Of a DNA stretch of 64,000 bases, positions 22,480-31,985 are shown piece by piece (the stretch's first letter is position 1; each line of letters opens with the position of its first letter). Source of the DNA: Streptomyces mutabilis (lineage in GTDB: Bacteria > Actinomycetota > Actinomycetes > Streptomycetales > Streptomycetaceae). The position numbers were made by a program, and so were the translations under genes. The stretch covers positions 89,726-153,725 of the forward strand of contig NZ_BMTT01000015.1 in assembly GCF_014649815.1 (NCBI RefSeq). The letters run 5' to 3'. The notes under the pieces are model-generated. The model did not search any database, was not told the origin of the DNA, and saw nothing but the letters and a program-made list of their open reading frames with translations.

Positions 22480-22606
22480 GGGGTGACGGCCGAGGTGAAT
22501 GCTCATCGGAGCAGACGGTCGCACAATTCAACACTTGTCAATATCCCTTTACTCAAAGGTTGTTGAGTGGACATGCGCGCCCAATTCGCTACCCGGCAGT
22601 AAGTCA

Positions 22607-22612
22607 TAGGCT
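22607..22612 (+). promoter_or_regulatory. -10 element of pyk, probable leaderless start
   Basis: TAGGCT ends 6 nt before the pyk ATG at 22619, so transcription should begin at or next to the start codon. No ribosome binding site is present upstream of the ATG, which agrees with leaderless translation. Confidence 0.5.
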
Positions 22613-22618
22613 CGACCC

Positions 22619-24055
22619 ATGCGCCGAGCAAAGATCGTCTGCACCCTGGGGCCCGCCACCGACTCGTACGACCAGATCAAAGCCCTGGTCGACGCCGGAA
22701 TGGACATCGCCCGTTTCAATTTCAGCCACGGTACCCACGCCGAACACGAAGAGCGCTATCGACGAGTCCGCAAGGCAGCCGACGAAACCGGCCGCAGCGT
22801 CGGTGCCCTCGCCGACCTTCAGGGCCCGAAGATCAGGCTCGGTCACTTCGCCGAAGGACCCGTACTCCTCGAACGCGGCGACACCTTCACCATCACCGTC
22901 GAAGAGGGCGTGGAGGGCGACCGCCACACCTGCGGCACCACCTACGCCGGCCTCGCCGGCGACGTCACCCCTGGTGAACGCGTCCTCGTCGACGACGGCA
23001 AGGTCTGCCTGGAGGTCACCGGCGTCAACGGACCCCGAGTCCACACCAGGGTGATCGAAGGCGGCATGGTCTCCGACCACAAGGGCCTCAACCTCCCCGG
23101 CGTCGCCGTCTCCGTCCCCGCCCTCTCCAAGAAGGACGAGGACGACCTGCGCTGGGCCCTGCGGGCCGGCTTCGACGTCGTCGCCCTCTCCTTCGTCCGC
23201 AGCGGCCGCGACGTCCTCGACGTCCACCGCATCATGGACGACGAAGGCCGCCGTCTCCCCGTCATCGCCAAGGTCGAAAAGCCCCAGGCCGTCGAGAACA
23301 TCGAGGACATCGTCGCCGCCTTCGACGGCATCATGGTCGCCCGCGGCGACCTCGGCGTCGAAATGCCCCTCGAAGAGGTGCCGATCGTCCAGAAGCGCGC
23401 GATCAAGCTGGCGAAGCGCAACGCGAAGCCCGTCATCGTCGCCACCCAGATGCTCGACTCCATGATCGACAACGCCCGGCCCACCCGCGCCGAAGCCTCC
23501 GACGTCGCCAACGCCGTCATCGACGGCACCGACGCGGTGATGCTCTCCGGCGAGACCAGCGTCGGCAAGCACGCCGTCGACACCGTGCGCACCATGGCCA
23601 AGATCGTCGAGGCGGCCGAGGAGGACATCCTCGCCAAGGGCCTCCCCCCGCTCACCGAACGCAACAAGCCCCGCACCCAGGGCGGCGCGGTCGCCCGCGC
23701 GGCAGCCGAGATCGGCGACTTCCTCGGCGCCAAGTACCTCGTCGCCTTCACCCAGTCCGGCGACACCGTCCGCCGCCTCTCCCGCTACCGCTCACCCATC
23801 CCCCTGCTCGCCTTCACCCCCGAACCGGCGACACGCTCACAGCTCAGCCTGACCTGGGGCGTGGAGACCTTCCTCGGCCCCCACGTCGACTCCACGGACG
23901 CGATGGTCGACCAGGTGGACGAACTCCTGACCCGCTACGGCCGCTGCGAGAAGGGAGACGTCGTGGTCATCACGGCGGGCTCGCCGCCGGGTGTGTCGGG
24001 CACGACCAATCTGGTACGGGTGCACCACATCGGGGAGGACGACAGCCCCAAGTGA
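22619..24055 (+). CDS. pyk: Pyruvate kinase
   Basis: A 478-residue pyruvate kinase catalysing phosphoenolpyruvate plus ADP to pyruvate plus ATP, the last step of glycolysis. Motifs: RRAKIVCTLGPATDS at the start, ARFNFSHG, ADLQGPKIRLG, the active-site signature VIAKVEKPQAVENIEDI, MVARGDLGVEMP and ATQMLDSMIDNARPTRAE, then the C-terminal allosteric domain. Length is standard. There is no Shine-Dalgarno sequence before the ATG and a TAGGCT box lies 6 bp upstream, so it is likely leaderless. It is divergent from the nucleotidase gene. Confidence 0.98.
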   Translation: MRRAKIVCTLGPATDSYDQIKALVDAGMDIARFNFSHGTHAEHEERYRRVRKAADETGRSVGALADLQGPKIRLGHFAEGPVLLERGDTFTITVEEGVEGDRHTCGTTYAGLAGDVTPGERVLVDDGKVCLEVTGVNGPRVHTRVIEGGMVSDHKGLNLPGVAVSVPALSKKDEDDLRWALRAGFDVVALSFVRSGRDVLDVHRIMDDEGRRLPVIAKVEKPQAVENIEDIVAAFDGIMVARGDLGVEMPLEEVPIVQKRAIKLAKRNAKPVIVATQMLDSMIDNARPTRAEASDVANAVIDGTDAVMLSGETSVGKHAVDTVRTMAKIVEAAEEDILAKGLPPLTERNKPRTQGGAVARAAAEIGDFLGAKYLVAFTQSGDTVRRLSRYRSPIPLLAFTPEPATRSQLSLTWGVETFLGPHVDSTDAMVDQVDELLTRYGRCEKGDVVVITAGSPPGVSGTTNLVRVHHIGEDDSPK

Positions 24056-24348
24056 TCGGTGCTCGGGTTCCGCGCGGATGAGCGCTGAGGCAGCCATCGC
24101 CCAGGTGCAGCAGGCCCAGGAGGCAGGAGTGGGACCGCTCGCCTGCGGGCGGACCAGGGTTGCAGGATCCATGCGGGGCAGCGGTGTCAGGCGTGCGCGC
24201 CAAGCCCGGATCCCATCCCGGGAGATGCCCGTCTCCCCGCTCACCGAATCGGAACTGCGGCCTTGGGGTGCGAGGCCAACGCTCGTTTGCCTGTGCCGGG
24301 GTCGTACATTCGGGCCACTGCGTACGTGGGAAAGCAGCGACGCGCGGC
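24056..24348. other. Gap between pyk and the tRNA terminator, no gene seen
   Basis: About 290 bp with open frames on both strands but none with a ribosome site, a recognisable domain or codon use convincingly like the neighbours. I found no strong hairpin directly after pyk. Confidence 0.5.
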
Positions 24349-24384
24349 AAAAAGCGGATGTTCACGAGAACGTGGACATCCGCT
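24349..24384 (-). terminator. Intrinsic terminator of the tRNA gene
   Basis: A 14-bp stem with one G-U pair (24353-24366 with 24371-24384) and a 4-nt loop, followed on the minus strand by TTTTT. It sits 31 nt beyond the tRNA 3' end and is the only hairpin in the window with a clear U-tract. Confidence 0.9.
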
Positions 24385-24415
24385 TGAAGATGTGACCTTG
24401 GAACCTGAGGAAAAG

Positions 24416-24489
24416 TGCCCCGGGTGGGACTCGAACCCACACTGAATACCTTTTGAGGGTATCGTCTCTGCCGATTGGACTACCGGAGC
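24416..24489 (-). tRNA. tRNA with CAA anticodon (Leu by codon), class I shape
   Basis: A 74-nt tRNA. Acceptor GCTCCGG pairs with CCGGGGC (one T-G), D-arm GTC/GAC with GG in the loop, anticodon stem ATACC/GGTAT with loop CTCAAAA (anticodon CAA at 24453-24455, reading UUG), variable region only 5 nt (TCAGT), T-arm GTGGG-TTCGAGT-CCCAC, discriminator A, no encoded CCA. By anticodon it is tRNA-Leu, but bacterial leucine tRNAs normally have a long variable arm and about 85 nt. It has its own U-tract terminator and a candidate TATGGT -10 upstream on the minus strand. Confidence 0.9.
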
Positions 24490-24546
24490 TCCTGCGAATC
24501 GAAGATTGCAACCGACCCGCTGCCCGTCCACCATACCGCAGCTAGG

Positions 24547-24552
24547 TAGGCT
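24547..24552 (+). promoter_or_regulatory. -10 element upstream of the response regulator
   Basis: TAGGCT, 40 bp before the GTG start at 24592, inside the short divergent region shared with the tRNA gene. The -35 region is not well conserved. Confidence 0.4.
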
Positions 24553-24591
24553 CTTGTCAGCAGTATCCCTGCCCCGAACGAGGAGCCCCAC

Positions 24592-25248
24592 GTGACCGCC
24601 CCCGAGTCGCCCCAGCCCGCCGACGTGAACGACGACGACAAGTCGCACGTGCCTCCGCTGACGACCCGTGTCGTCATCGCCGAGGACGAGGCGCTCATCC
24701 GGCTGGATCTCAAAGAGATGCTGGAGGAGGAGGGGTACTCCGTCGTCGGTGAGGCCGGTGACGGGGAGCAGGCCGTGGAGCTGGCCCGGGAGCACAAGCC
24801 GGACCTCGTGATCCTCGACGTGAAGATGCCCAAGCTCGACGGCATCTCGGCGGCGGAGAAGATCGCGGAGGAGAGCATCGCGCCGGTGCTGATGCTGACG
24901 GCGTTCTCGCAGCGCGACCTGGTGGAGCGGGCGCGGGACGCCGGGGCGATGGCGTACCTGGTGAAGCCGTTCAGCAAGAGTGACGTCGTTCCGGCGATCG
25001 AGATGGCCGTCTCGCGCTTCACGGAGCTGAAGACGCTGGAGAAGGAGGTCGCCGACCTCAGCCAGCGGCTGGAGACGCGGAAGCTGGTGGACCGGGCGAA
25101 GTCGGTGCTGCAGACGGAGTACGGGCTGACGGAGCCGGCGGCGTTCCGGTGGATCCAGAAGACGTCGATGGACCGGCGGATGTCGATGCAGCAGGTGGCC
25201 GAGGCGGTCATTCAGGACGCCGAGGAGAAGAAGGCGTCGAAGGGCTGA
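24592..25248 (+). CDS. pdtaR: ANTAR-domain response regulator (PdtaR-like)
   Basis: A 218-residue two-component response regulator. The GTG start has GAGGAG 6 bp upstream. The receiver domain (about residues 26-140) has the acidic pair in VVIAEDEALIRLD, the phosphoacceptor Asp in LVILDVKMPKLDG, the conserved Thr in MLTAFSQ and Lys in YLVKPFSKSD. The C-terminus (about 145-210) is an ANTAR domain, ending with GLTEPAAFRWIQKTSMDRRMSMQQVAEAVI, which binds paired hairpins in nascent RNA to prevent termination. It is the counterpart of mycobacterial PdtaR; its sensor kinase is not in this window. A hairpin at 25265 follows. Confidence 0.93.
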   Translation: MTAPESPQPADVNDDDKSHVPPLTTRVVIAEDEALIRLDLKEMLEEEGYSVVGEAGDGEQAVELAREHKPDLVILDVKMPKLDGISAAEKIAEESIAPVLMLTAFSQRDLVERARDAGAMAYLVKPFSKSDVVPAIEMAVSRFTELKTLEKEVADLSQRLETRKLVDRAKSVLQTEYGLTEPAAFRWIQKTSMDRRMSMQQVAEAVIQDAEEKKASKG

Positions 25249-25264
25249 TCGAGAGTGTGCGGCT

Positions 25265-25296
25265 GAGGCCCGCGTCCCCGGTGGGGCGCGGGCCTC
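25265..25296. terminator. Bidirectional hairpin between the response regulator and livF
   Basis: A perfect 10-bp GC stem (GAGGCCCGCG / CGCGGGCCTC) extended by an inner CCC/GGG, placed between the stops of two converging genes at 25248 and 25314. Confidence 0.8.
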
Positions 25297-25313
25297 GTCG
25301 CGTGCGGGTGGGT

Positions 25314-26026
<713 letters not shown>

Positions 26027-26030
<4 letters not shown>

Positions 26031-26962
26031 CGGTCGTTCTCCTTGCCGGCCGCGGTGTCCGTGGTGGTGTCGTCGGCCTGGGCGGCCGAGGATGCCTGGG
26101 CGGCCTCGGCGGCTTCGACTTCGGCGGCTTCGGCGGCGCCGGGGTCGTTGTCGAGGGGTTCGCCGAGGTAGGCGGCTACGACGCGTTCGTCGCCCTGGAC
26201 GGTGGCGCTGTCGCCTTCGACGAGTTTCTCGCCTTGGACGAGGACGGCGACGCGGTCGCAGAGGTTGAAGATGAAGCGCATGTCGTGCTCGATGACGAGG
26301 ACGGCGATGCCCTTGTCGCGGATGGCGAAGACGAGTTCCTCGGTGGCCCGCGTCTCCTGGGGGTTCATGCCGGCGGTCGGTTCGTCGAGGAGGAGCAGGC
26401 CGGGTTCGCTGGCGAGGGCACGGGCGATTTCGAGCTTGCGCTGTTCGCCGTAGGGGAGGTTCCGTGCGAGGTGCTCGGCCTTGTCGGCGAGGCCGACGAA
26501 CTCGAGGAGTTCCATGGCGCGTTCGCGGGAGGTGGCCTCGGCCCGGTGGAAGCCGGGGCCGCGCAGGACGGCGGACCAGAAGCCTTCCTTGGTGCGGGTG
26601 TGGCGACCGACGAGGACGTTCTCCAGGACCGTCATGTTGGCGAAGAGGCGGATGTTCTGGAAGGTGCGGGCGATGCCGGCGGCGGTGACCTTGAAGGATT
26701 TGGCCGGCAGGACTTCGCCCTTGTAGCGGACTTCGCCTTCGGTGGGGATGTAGAGGCCGGTCAGGCAGTTGAAGAAGGTGGTCTTGCCTGCGCCGTTGGG
26801 GCCGATGAGGCCGACGATCTCGCCGCTGTTGACGGTGAGGTCGACGCCGTTGACGGCGGTGAGGCCGCCGAAGCGCATGGTGACGCCGCGTGCGTCGAGG
26901 ACGGTGGTGCCGGGGGCGGGGGTGCCCGGGGTGGTGTCCTTGGTGGTGGTGTCGGTGGTCAT
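26027..26962 (-). CDS. livG: Branched-chain amino acid ABC transporter, ATP-binding protein LivG
   Basis: A 311-residue ABC ATPase of the LivG type. Walker A GPNGAGKTTFFNCLTG, the extended LivG Q-loop region TFQNIRLFANMTVLENVLVG, signature NLPYGEQRKLEIARAL (the YGEQRKLEIARAL form typical of LivG), Walker B LLLLDEPTAGMNP and H-loop VIEHDM are all present. An acidic/Ala-rich tail of about 40 residues and a Thr-rich N-terminus are extra relative to the E. coli protein. It starts 4 bp after the livM stop and overlaps livF. Confidence 0.96.
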
Positions 26963-26966
26963 GTGG

Positions 26967-28793
26967 TCAGGCCCCTGTCTTGCTCAGGGTGGTGGGCGCT
27001 TCGGCCTCTTCGTGGAATTCGAGCTTGCGGCGCCGGTTGGCGACCAGGCCTTCGGGGCGGAAGCGCATGAGCAGGACGAGTGCGAGTCCGAAGGCGAAGA
27101 GCTGGTAGTCGTCGAGGAATTGCAGCTTGTTGGGGATGAGGAAGAGCAGTGCGGCACCGATGAGGGGGCCGGCGATGGTGCCCATGCCGCCGAGGACGAC
27201 TGCGGCGAGGAGGAAGGCGGAGTTGGGCGGGGTGGTGCCGGCGAAGAGGTACTGCTCGGGGGTGACGGTGTAGGTCACGTGGGCCTGGACGGTGCCGGCG
27301 AGTCCGGCGAGGGAGGCGCCGACGGCGAAGGCGATGAGTTTGACGCGGAAGCCGTTGATGCCCATGGCGAGGGCGGCGGTTTCGTCCTCGCGGATGGCGA
27401 CCCAGGCGCGTCCGATGCGGGAGTCGCCGCTGCGTCGGAAGACGAGGACGACGACGGCGGTGATGAGGAGCATCAGGAAGAAGTAGTTGGCGAATCGGCC
27501 GATGGTGAAGCCGCCGATGTCGTGTGCGATCCCCATGTCGAAGCCGAGGATGTCGAGGTCGGGGATGGAGGAGATGCCGTTGGAGCCGTTGGTGACGTCC
27601 GGGCCGGAGGTGCCGTCGAGGTTGTTGGCGGTGATGCGGAAGATCTCGCCGAAGCCGAGGGTGACGATGGCGAGGTAGTCGCCGCGCAGTCGCAGGGTGG
27701 GTGCGCCGATGAGGACGCCGAAGACGAGTGAGGCGGCGGCGCCGACGAGGACGGCGGCCCAGAAGGGCAGGTGCAGGTCGAAGGGTGAGCTGGGGGAGCC
27801 GGAGACCATGGAGGCGGCGTAGGCGCCGACGCCGAGGAAGGCGACGTAGCCGAGGTCGAGGAGGCCGGCGAGGCCGACGACGATGTTCAGGCCGAGGGCG
27901 ACGGTGGCGAAGATCAGGATGTAGACGCCGAGGGTGGCGTACTGGTCGTCGGACTGGGTGAAGGGGAAGCAGGCCGCGGCGATGAAGGCGCCGCAGACGG
28001 TGATGTTCTGGTGCCGGGCGGTGATCTCGGTGGCCTGGGCGATGAGGCCGGCCCGGTGGAGGGCGGTGAAGCCGAGGCCGGCGACGATGAGGAAGCCGAC
28101 GAAGAGCTCGTCGTACTCGGTGCCGATGCCGTAGGTGAAGACGAGGAGGGCGACGGCGAGGATGCCGACGATGATGAGGATCTCGGCGTAGGAGGGCAGG
28201 GCGGGGACGGGGCGGGGGCTGCTGGAGGTGAAGGCCGCTCTGATCGTCTGCCAGTTCTGGGAGCTTGTGTGCTTGAACTGTTCCCAGCCGGTGTCCTCAG
28301 GGTCGAAGGGGTCGGGCGCGGGGCGTTCGAAGGGGAGGGCGAGTGCGCCGAGGAGTGCGATGAGGGTGACGGCTGCGGCGATGTAGCCGCCGGGTTCGAG
28401 GTTGACGAGGCCGCCGAGCTGGGCGCTGATCGCGATCATCGTGTACCAGGTGGTCGCGAAGGCGGCGAGCGCGGCGAACTTGAGGGCGGCGTCGCCGCCG
28501 GCGGGGACCAGCCGGCGCAATCCCCTGACGCCGTACGAGGCGAGGCCGAAGAGGGTGGTGAGGGCGCCGGCGATGAGGACCAGGACCTGGAGTCCGCCCG
28601 GGTAGCCGTAGACGGTGAGGTCGCCGGGGAATTCGGCGGTCCAGGTCCAGGCGAGGAAGGTGGAGGCGACGGTGAGGGCGCCGCCGCCGGTGGCGAGGGC
28701 CCGTCCGATGTGCGGGGGCATGCCGATGAGGCCGGAGGTGTCGCCCGCGGTGGGGGTGCCGGCGGTCTTCGGTGTGGTGGTCTGTGTGGTCAT
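26967..28793 (-). CDS. livM: Branched-chain amino acid ABC transporter permease LivM, N-terminally extended
   Basis: A 608-residue permease. The second half (from about residue 280) is a standard LivM: LGVYILIFATVALGLNIVVGLAGLLDLGYVAFLGVGAY, then PTLRLRGDYLAIVTLGFGEI, and the ATPase-contact loop GRAWVAIREDETAALAMGING. The first 270 residues add several extra hydrophobic segments not found in E. coli LivM (about 425 residues). The ATG at 28793 is chosen; a GTG at 28802 that overlaps the livH stop by 4 bp is equally in frame but has its ribosome site too close. With LivH it forms the membrane channel. Confidence 0.92.
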   Translation of the reverse strand: MTTQTTTPKTAGTPTAGDTSGLIGMPPHIGRALATGGGALTVASTFLAWTWTAEFPGDLTVYGYPGGLQVLVLIAGALTTLFGLASYGVRGLRRLVPAGGDAALKFAALAAFATTWYTMIAISAQLGGLVNLEPGGYIAAAVTLIALLGALALPFERPAPDPFDPEDTGWEQFKHTSSQNWQTIRAAFTSSSPRPVPALPSYAEILIIVGILAVALLVFTYGIGTEYDELFVGFLIVAGLGFTALHRAGLIAQATEITARHQNITVCGAFIAAACFPFTQSDDQYATLGVYILIFATVALGLNIVVGLAGLLDLGYVAFLGVGAYAASMVSGSPSSPFDLHLPFWAAVLVGAAASLVFGVLIGAPTLRLRGDYLAIVTLGFGEIFRITANNLDGTSGPDVTNGSNGISSIPDLDILGFDMGIAHDIGGFTIGRFANYFFLMLLITAVVVLVFRRSGDSRIGRAWVAIREDETAALAMGINGFRVKLIAFAVGASLAGLAGTVQAHVTYTVTPEQYLFAGTTPPNSAFLLAAVVLGGMGTIAGPLIGAALLFLIPNKLQFLDDYQLFAFGLALVLLMRFRPEGLVANRRRKLEFHEEAEAPTTLSKTGA

Positions 28794-28798
28794 CGGTG

Positions 28799-29731
28799 TC
28801 ACGCCCTGTCCGCAACGCGTTCGCCGAGCAGGCCCTGCGGCCTGAACAGCAGCACGAGGATGAGGAGGATGAAGGCCCAGACGTCGGCCCAGGACTGGCT
28901 GCCGAACTGGTCGAGGCCGGGGATGTCGGCGATGTAGGCGGTGGCCAGGGTCTCGGCGATGCCGAGGACGACGCCGCCGATCATGGCGCCGTAGATGTTG
29001 CCGATGCCGCCGAGGACTGCTGCGGTGAAGGCCTTGAGTCCGAGGATGAAGCCCATCTTGAACTCGATCTGGCCGTATTTGAGGCCGTAGGCGACGGCTC
29101 CGACGGCGGCGAAGACGGCGCCTAGGGCGAAGGCGACGACGATGATGCGGTCGGTGTTGACGCCCATCAGTTTGGCGGTGTCCGGGTCCTGGGCGGTGGC
29201 CTGCATGCCGCGTCCGGTGCGGGTGCGCATCACGAAGTAGGCGAGTATGGCCATGCTGACGGGGGCTGCGATGAGCAGAAAGACGTCGCCGGTCTGGAGG
29301 GTGACGTCGCCGATGTGGAAGGGGCCGCCGTCGATCTGGGGGAAGGTGCGCGCGGATTTGGCGTCGGGGTACCAGGCCCACACTGCCTGCTGGAGGGCGA
29401 GGGAGAGGCCGATGGCGGTGATGAGGGGCGCGAGTCGGGGTGCGCCGCGCAGGGGACGGTAGGCGAACCGTTCCGCCCCGACGGCGACGGTGACGGAGAC
29501 CACCACGGCGCCGAGCAGCATGAGGGGCAGGGCGAGCAGCATGGAGGTGCCGTCGGGCAGGACGTATAGGTAGACCGTGAGTGCGCCGAAGGCGCCGGTC
29601 ATGAAGATCTCGCCGTGGGCGAAGTTGATGAGCTGGACGATGCCGTAGACCATTGTGTAGCCGATGGCGATCAACCCGTACATGGATCCCAGTAGCAGGC
29701 CGTTGACCAGCTGCTGCGGCAGTTCGTTCAC
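28799..29731 (-). CDS. livH: Branched-chain amino acid ABC transporter permease LivH
   Basis: A 310-residue inner-membrane permease with 8 or so hydrophobic helices. Family features are QLVNGLLLGSMYGLIAIGYTMVYGIVQLINFAHGEIFM at the N-terminus, RTGRGMQATAQDPDTAKLMGV (the EAA-like loop contacting the ATPases), and AFTAAVLGGIGNIYGAMIGG near the end. The start is a GTG. It lies between livK (116 bp away) and livM (overlapping). Confidence 0.95.
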   Translation of the reverse strand: MNELPQQLVNGLLLGSMYGLIAIGYTMVYGIVQLINFAHGEIFMTGAFGALTVYLYVLPDGTSMLLALPLMLLGAVVVSVTVAVGAERFAYRPLRGAPRLAPLITAIGLSLALQQAVWAWYPDAKSARTFPQIDGGPFHIGDVTLQTGDVFLLIAAPVSMAILAYFVMRTRTGRGMQATAQDPDTAKLMGVNTDRIIVVAFALGAVFAAVGAVAYGLKYGQIEFKMGFILGLKAFTAAVLGGIGNIYGAMIGGVVLGIAETLATAYIADIPGLDQFGSQSWADVWAFILLILVLLFRPQGLLGERVADRA

Positions 29732-29847
29732 CGCATGTCCTCCGAGACTTTCGGAACGTTCGACGGATGTGGCCGGATGCGAGTCCGCGCGGGGCGCCTG
29801 TGGACAGCGCCCCGCGCGGCTCGAGGTTCGGTGGTGCGGGTGGTGGG

Positions 29848-31086
29848 TCAGCCGGTGTAGGTGCCGGACTTCACCGACTTCCAGGCACCGTTCTCGACGG
29901 CGTACACGGTGAGCTGCTTGTTGGTGGCGTCACCGAATTCGTCGAAGGAGACCTTTCCGGTCACCCCGTCGAAGGAGACGTTCTGCATGGCGTCCACGAC
30001 CTTGGCGCGGGCGTCGTCGGGAAGCTTGCCGTCGTTGGCTTCGACGACGGCCTTGACGGCTTCGATGATCGCCCAGGCGGAATCGTAGGAGTAGCCGCCG
30101 TAGGCCTCGTAGGCCTCCTTGTATCCGGCGGCCTCGTAGTTCGCGACGAATTCCTTGGCGGAGGGGAGTTCCTCTACAGGGGCGCCGACGGAGGTCGCGA
30201 GGTCCCCGGTGCCGCTGGCGCCGGCGAGCTTGATGAAGTCGGCGCTGTAGATGCCGTCGCCGCCGACCACCGGAATCTTGGCGCCGGCGGCCTTGATCTG
30301 CTTGCTGAGCGGGCCCGCCTGCGGGTATTCGCCGCCGTAGTAGACGACGTCGGCGCCGGAGTTCTTGACCTTGGTGGCGACCGCGTTGAAGTCCTTGGTG
30401 TCGGGGTTGATGTGCTCGGTGCCGACGACCTGGCCGCCGAGCTTCTTGAACTCCTCGGTGAAGGTGGCGGCGAGGCCGGCACCGTAGGTCTTCTTGTCGT
30501 CGATGACGAAGACCTTGCGCTTCTTGGAGTCGTTGTAGACGTACTGTGCGGCGAACGGGCCTTGGATGGCGTCCGTGGTCGCGGTGCGGAAGTACGACTT
30601 ATAGGGGCGGACCTTCTTGTTCTGCCAGTCGACGCCCTGGGTGAGCGCGGGGTTGGTGTTGGCCGGGGAGACCTCGACCAGCTTGGCGGTGTCGAAGACC
30701 TTCTGCATGGACTCGCCGACCGAGGAGTTCAGCGGGCCGACGACACCGAGGACGTCGTCGTTGGCGACGAGTTTGGTGGCGTTCTGCTGGCCGACGGAGG
30801 GCTGGCCCTGGTCGTCGAGGGCCTCTGTCTCGAACTTGATGCCGTCGACGTAGTTGTCCTTGTTCGCGGTCTTGGCCGCGAGGTCCACCGAGTTCTTGAT
30901 GCCGAGGCCCAGCGCGGACAGGTCGCCGGTCAGCGGGGCGTCGACGCCGATGACGACGGTGGTGCCACCGCCGCCACCGTTGCCGCCGTCCGAGCCGCCG
31001 TCGTCGTCGCGCGAGCCGCAGGCGGTGAGGGTGAGTGCTCCCGCCGCCAGAGCGGCGGTGATGGCGATGAGCGAACGTTGACGCAC
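29848..31086 (-). CDS. livK: Branched-chain amino acid ABC transporter, substrate-binding lipoprotein LivK
   Basis: A 412-residue periplasmic-binding-protein type I lipoprotein that captures leucine, isoleucine or valine on the outer face of the membrane. The start is a GTG with GAAAGGA 6 bp upstream. The signal peptide ends in the lipobox LTAC (Cys23), followed by a Gly/Asp linker, then VVIGVDAPLTGDLSALGLGIKNSVDLA and the typical two-lobed fold. As first gene of livKHMGF it is followed by 116 bp before livH, where partial termination could give extra binding protein. The upstream 287 bp contain the promoter region, but no consensus is obvious. Confidence 0.95.
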   Translation of the reverse strand: MRQRSLIAITAALAAGALTLTACGSRDDDGGSDGGNGGGGGTTVVIGVDAPLTGDLSALGLGIKNSVDLAAKTANKDNYVDGIKFETEALDDQGQPSVGQQNATKLVANDDVLGVVGPLNSSVGESMQKVFDTAKLVEVSPANTNPALTQGVDWQNKKVRPYKSYFRTATTDAIQGPFAAQYVYNDSKKRKVFVIDDKKTYGAGLAATFTEEFKKLGGQVVGTEHINPDTKDFNAVATKVKNSGADVVYYGGEYPQAGPLSKQIKAAGAKIPVVGGDGIYSADFIKLAGASGTGDLATSVGAPVEELPSAKEFVANYEAAGYKEAYEAYGGYSYDSAWAIIEAVKAVVEANDGKLPDDARAKVVDAMQNVSFDGVTGKVSFDEFGDATNKQLTVYAVENGAWKSVKSGTYTG

Positions 31087-31373
31087 GATCAGTCCTTTCC
31101 CTGGCACAGCCGCGTCCCTCTGGAGGCGGCCGAGTCGAGCGCTGGGCCGAAGTGACAATCGGACTGCGCGGTGACTGGCCGTGACTCTAAGCGTGTGTGG
31201 GGAACGTGGAGGAGGGTCTGACTCAGGCTGTGACGCTCTTGTTATGACACGGGGTAATGCAGAGCGGTACTGGCTGGGAAGAAGGGCGGAATTCCGGCCG
31301 ATTCGCCCGGTCCACATGCTGAGAACTCGCAGGACCGGAGCGCGGACTTCAGGTGTCTGGGGTGTTTTGGTGA

Positions 31374-31985
31374 TTACCTGGAATACTGGTCGCAGGCGGC
31401 GTGAAGGGCCTCGGAGAGGTCCCGTGCATAGCGTGATCCGAGGATGAAACTGTGGGCCTGTATTGCGCGCGCATTACGTAGCGTTACATCCAGGAAAGGG
31501 AGTCTGAGGTTCCGGGGTGCTCTTTCGCATTCCGTCACCCTCAGCGTGACAATGATCTTGCGGGCCGAATGCGACTTTGTCTGGATGGGGGCCGCGGGTG
31601 ACGAGGCCATCGCGAGGCCGTCGTAGGGCTGGGCCAGGCGCGTCACGGTGACGGGCCGACCGGATCGCACGCTCAGCAGTACCGCGAAGCTGAAGTCGCC
31701 GGGCTCGGCCCCGCCGGGGCCGGCTACCGCGTCCAGGTAGACGAGGTCCACCACCTGGACGGGGTACGGCGGCTGGGGAGGCGGCGGCTGCCGCGGCCGA
31801 CCGGCGTACGGGTAGCCGCTGCCCGCCAGTACGGCGATGGCCGCGGCGGAGCCGAGGACTGCCCTGCGGTGGCGGTCGTAGCACCGGGCGAGCCGGCCGC
31901 GCGGTCGGCCGGGCGGCCGGGGAGTGTCCGTGGCGTCCCAGGCGTGGGTGCCCTCGCCCGGCTCCACGGGGCCGGCGCCGCTCAT
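31374..31985 (-). CDS. Membrane-anchored protein of unknown function
   Basis: A 203-residue protein with a cytoplasmic Pro/Arg-rich N-terminus, one hydrophobic segment near residues 44-58 (AVLGSAAAIAVLAGSGYPYAG) and a Pro-rich stalk, then a beta-rich external domain (VQVVDLVYLDAVAGPGG...FSFAVLLSVRSGRPVTVTRL). It resembles no family I can name. The ATG overlaps the stop of the upstream gene (ATGA), so the two are coupled. Ends 288 bp before livK on the same strand. Confidence 0.7.
   Translation of the reverse strand: MSGAGPVEPGEGTHAWDATDTPRPPGRPRGRLARCYDRHRRAVLGSAAAIAVLAGSGYPYAGRPRQPPPPQPPYPVQVVDLVYLDAVAGPGGAEPGDFSFAVLLSVRSGRPVTVTRLAQPYDGLAMASSPAAPIQTKSHSARKIIVTLRVTECERAPRNLRLPFLDVTLRNARAIQAHSFILGSRYARDLSEALHAACDQYSR

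Noticed and set aside
24056-24415. Protein-coding frames beside the tRNA
   Set aside because: No ribosome site or domain; the frames run through the tRNA's terminator hairpin.
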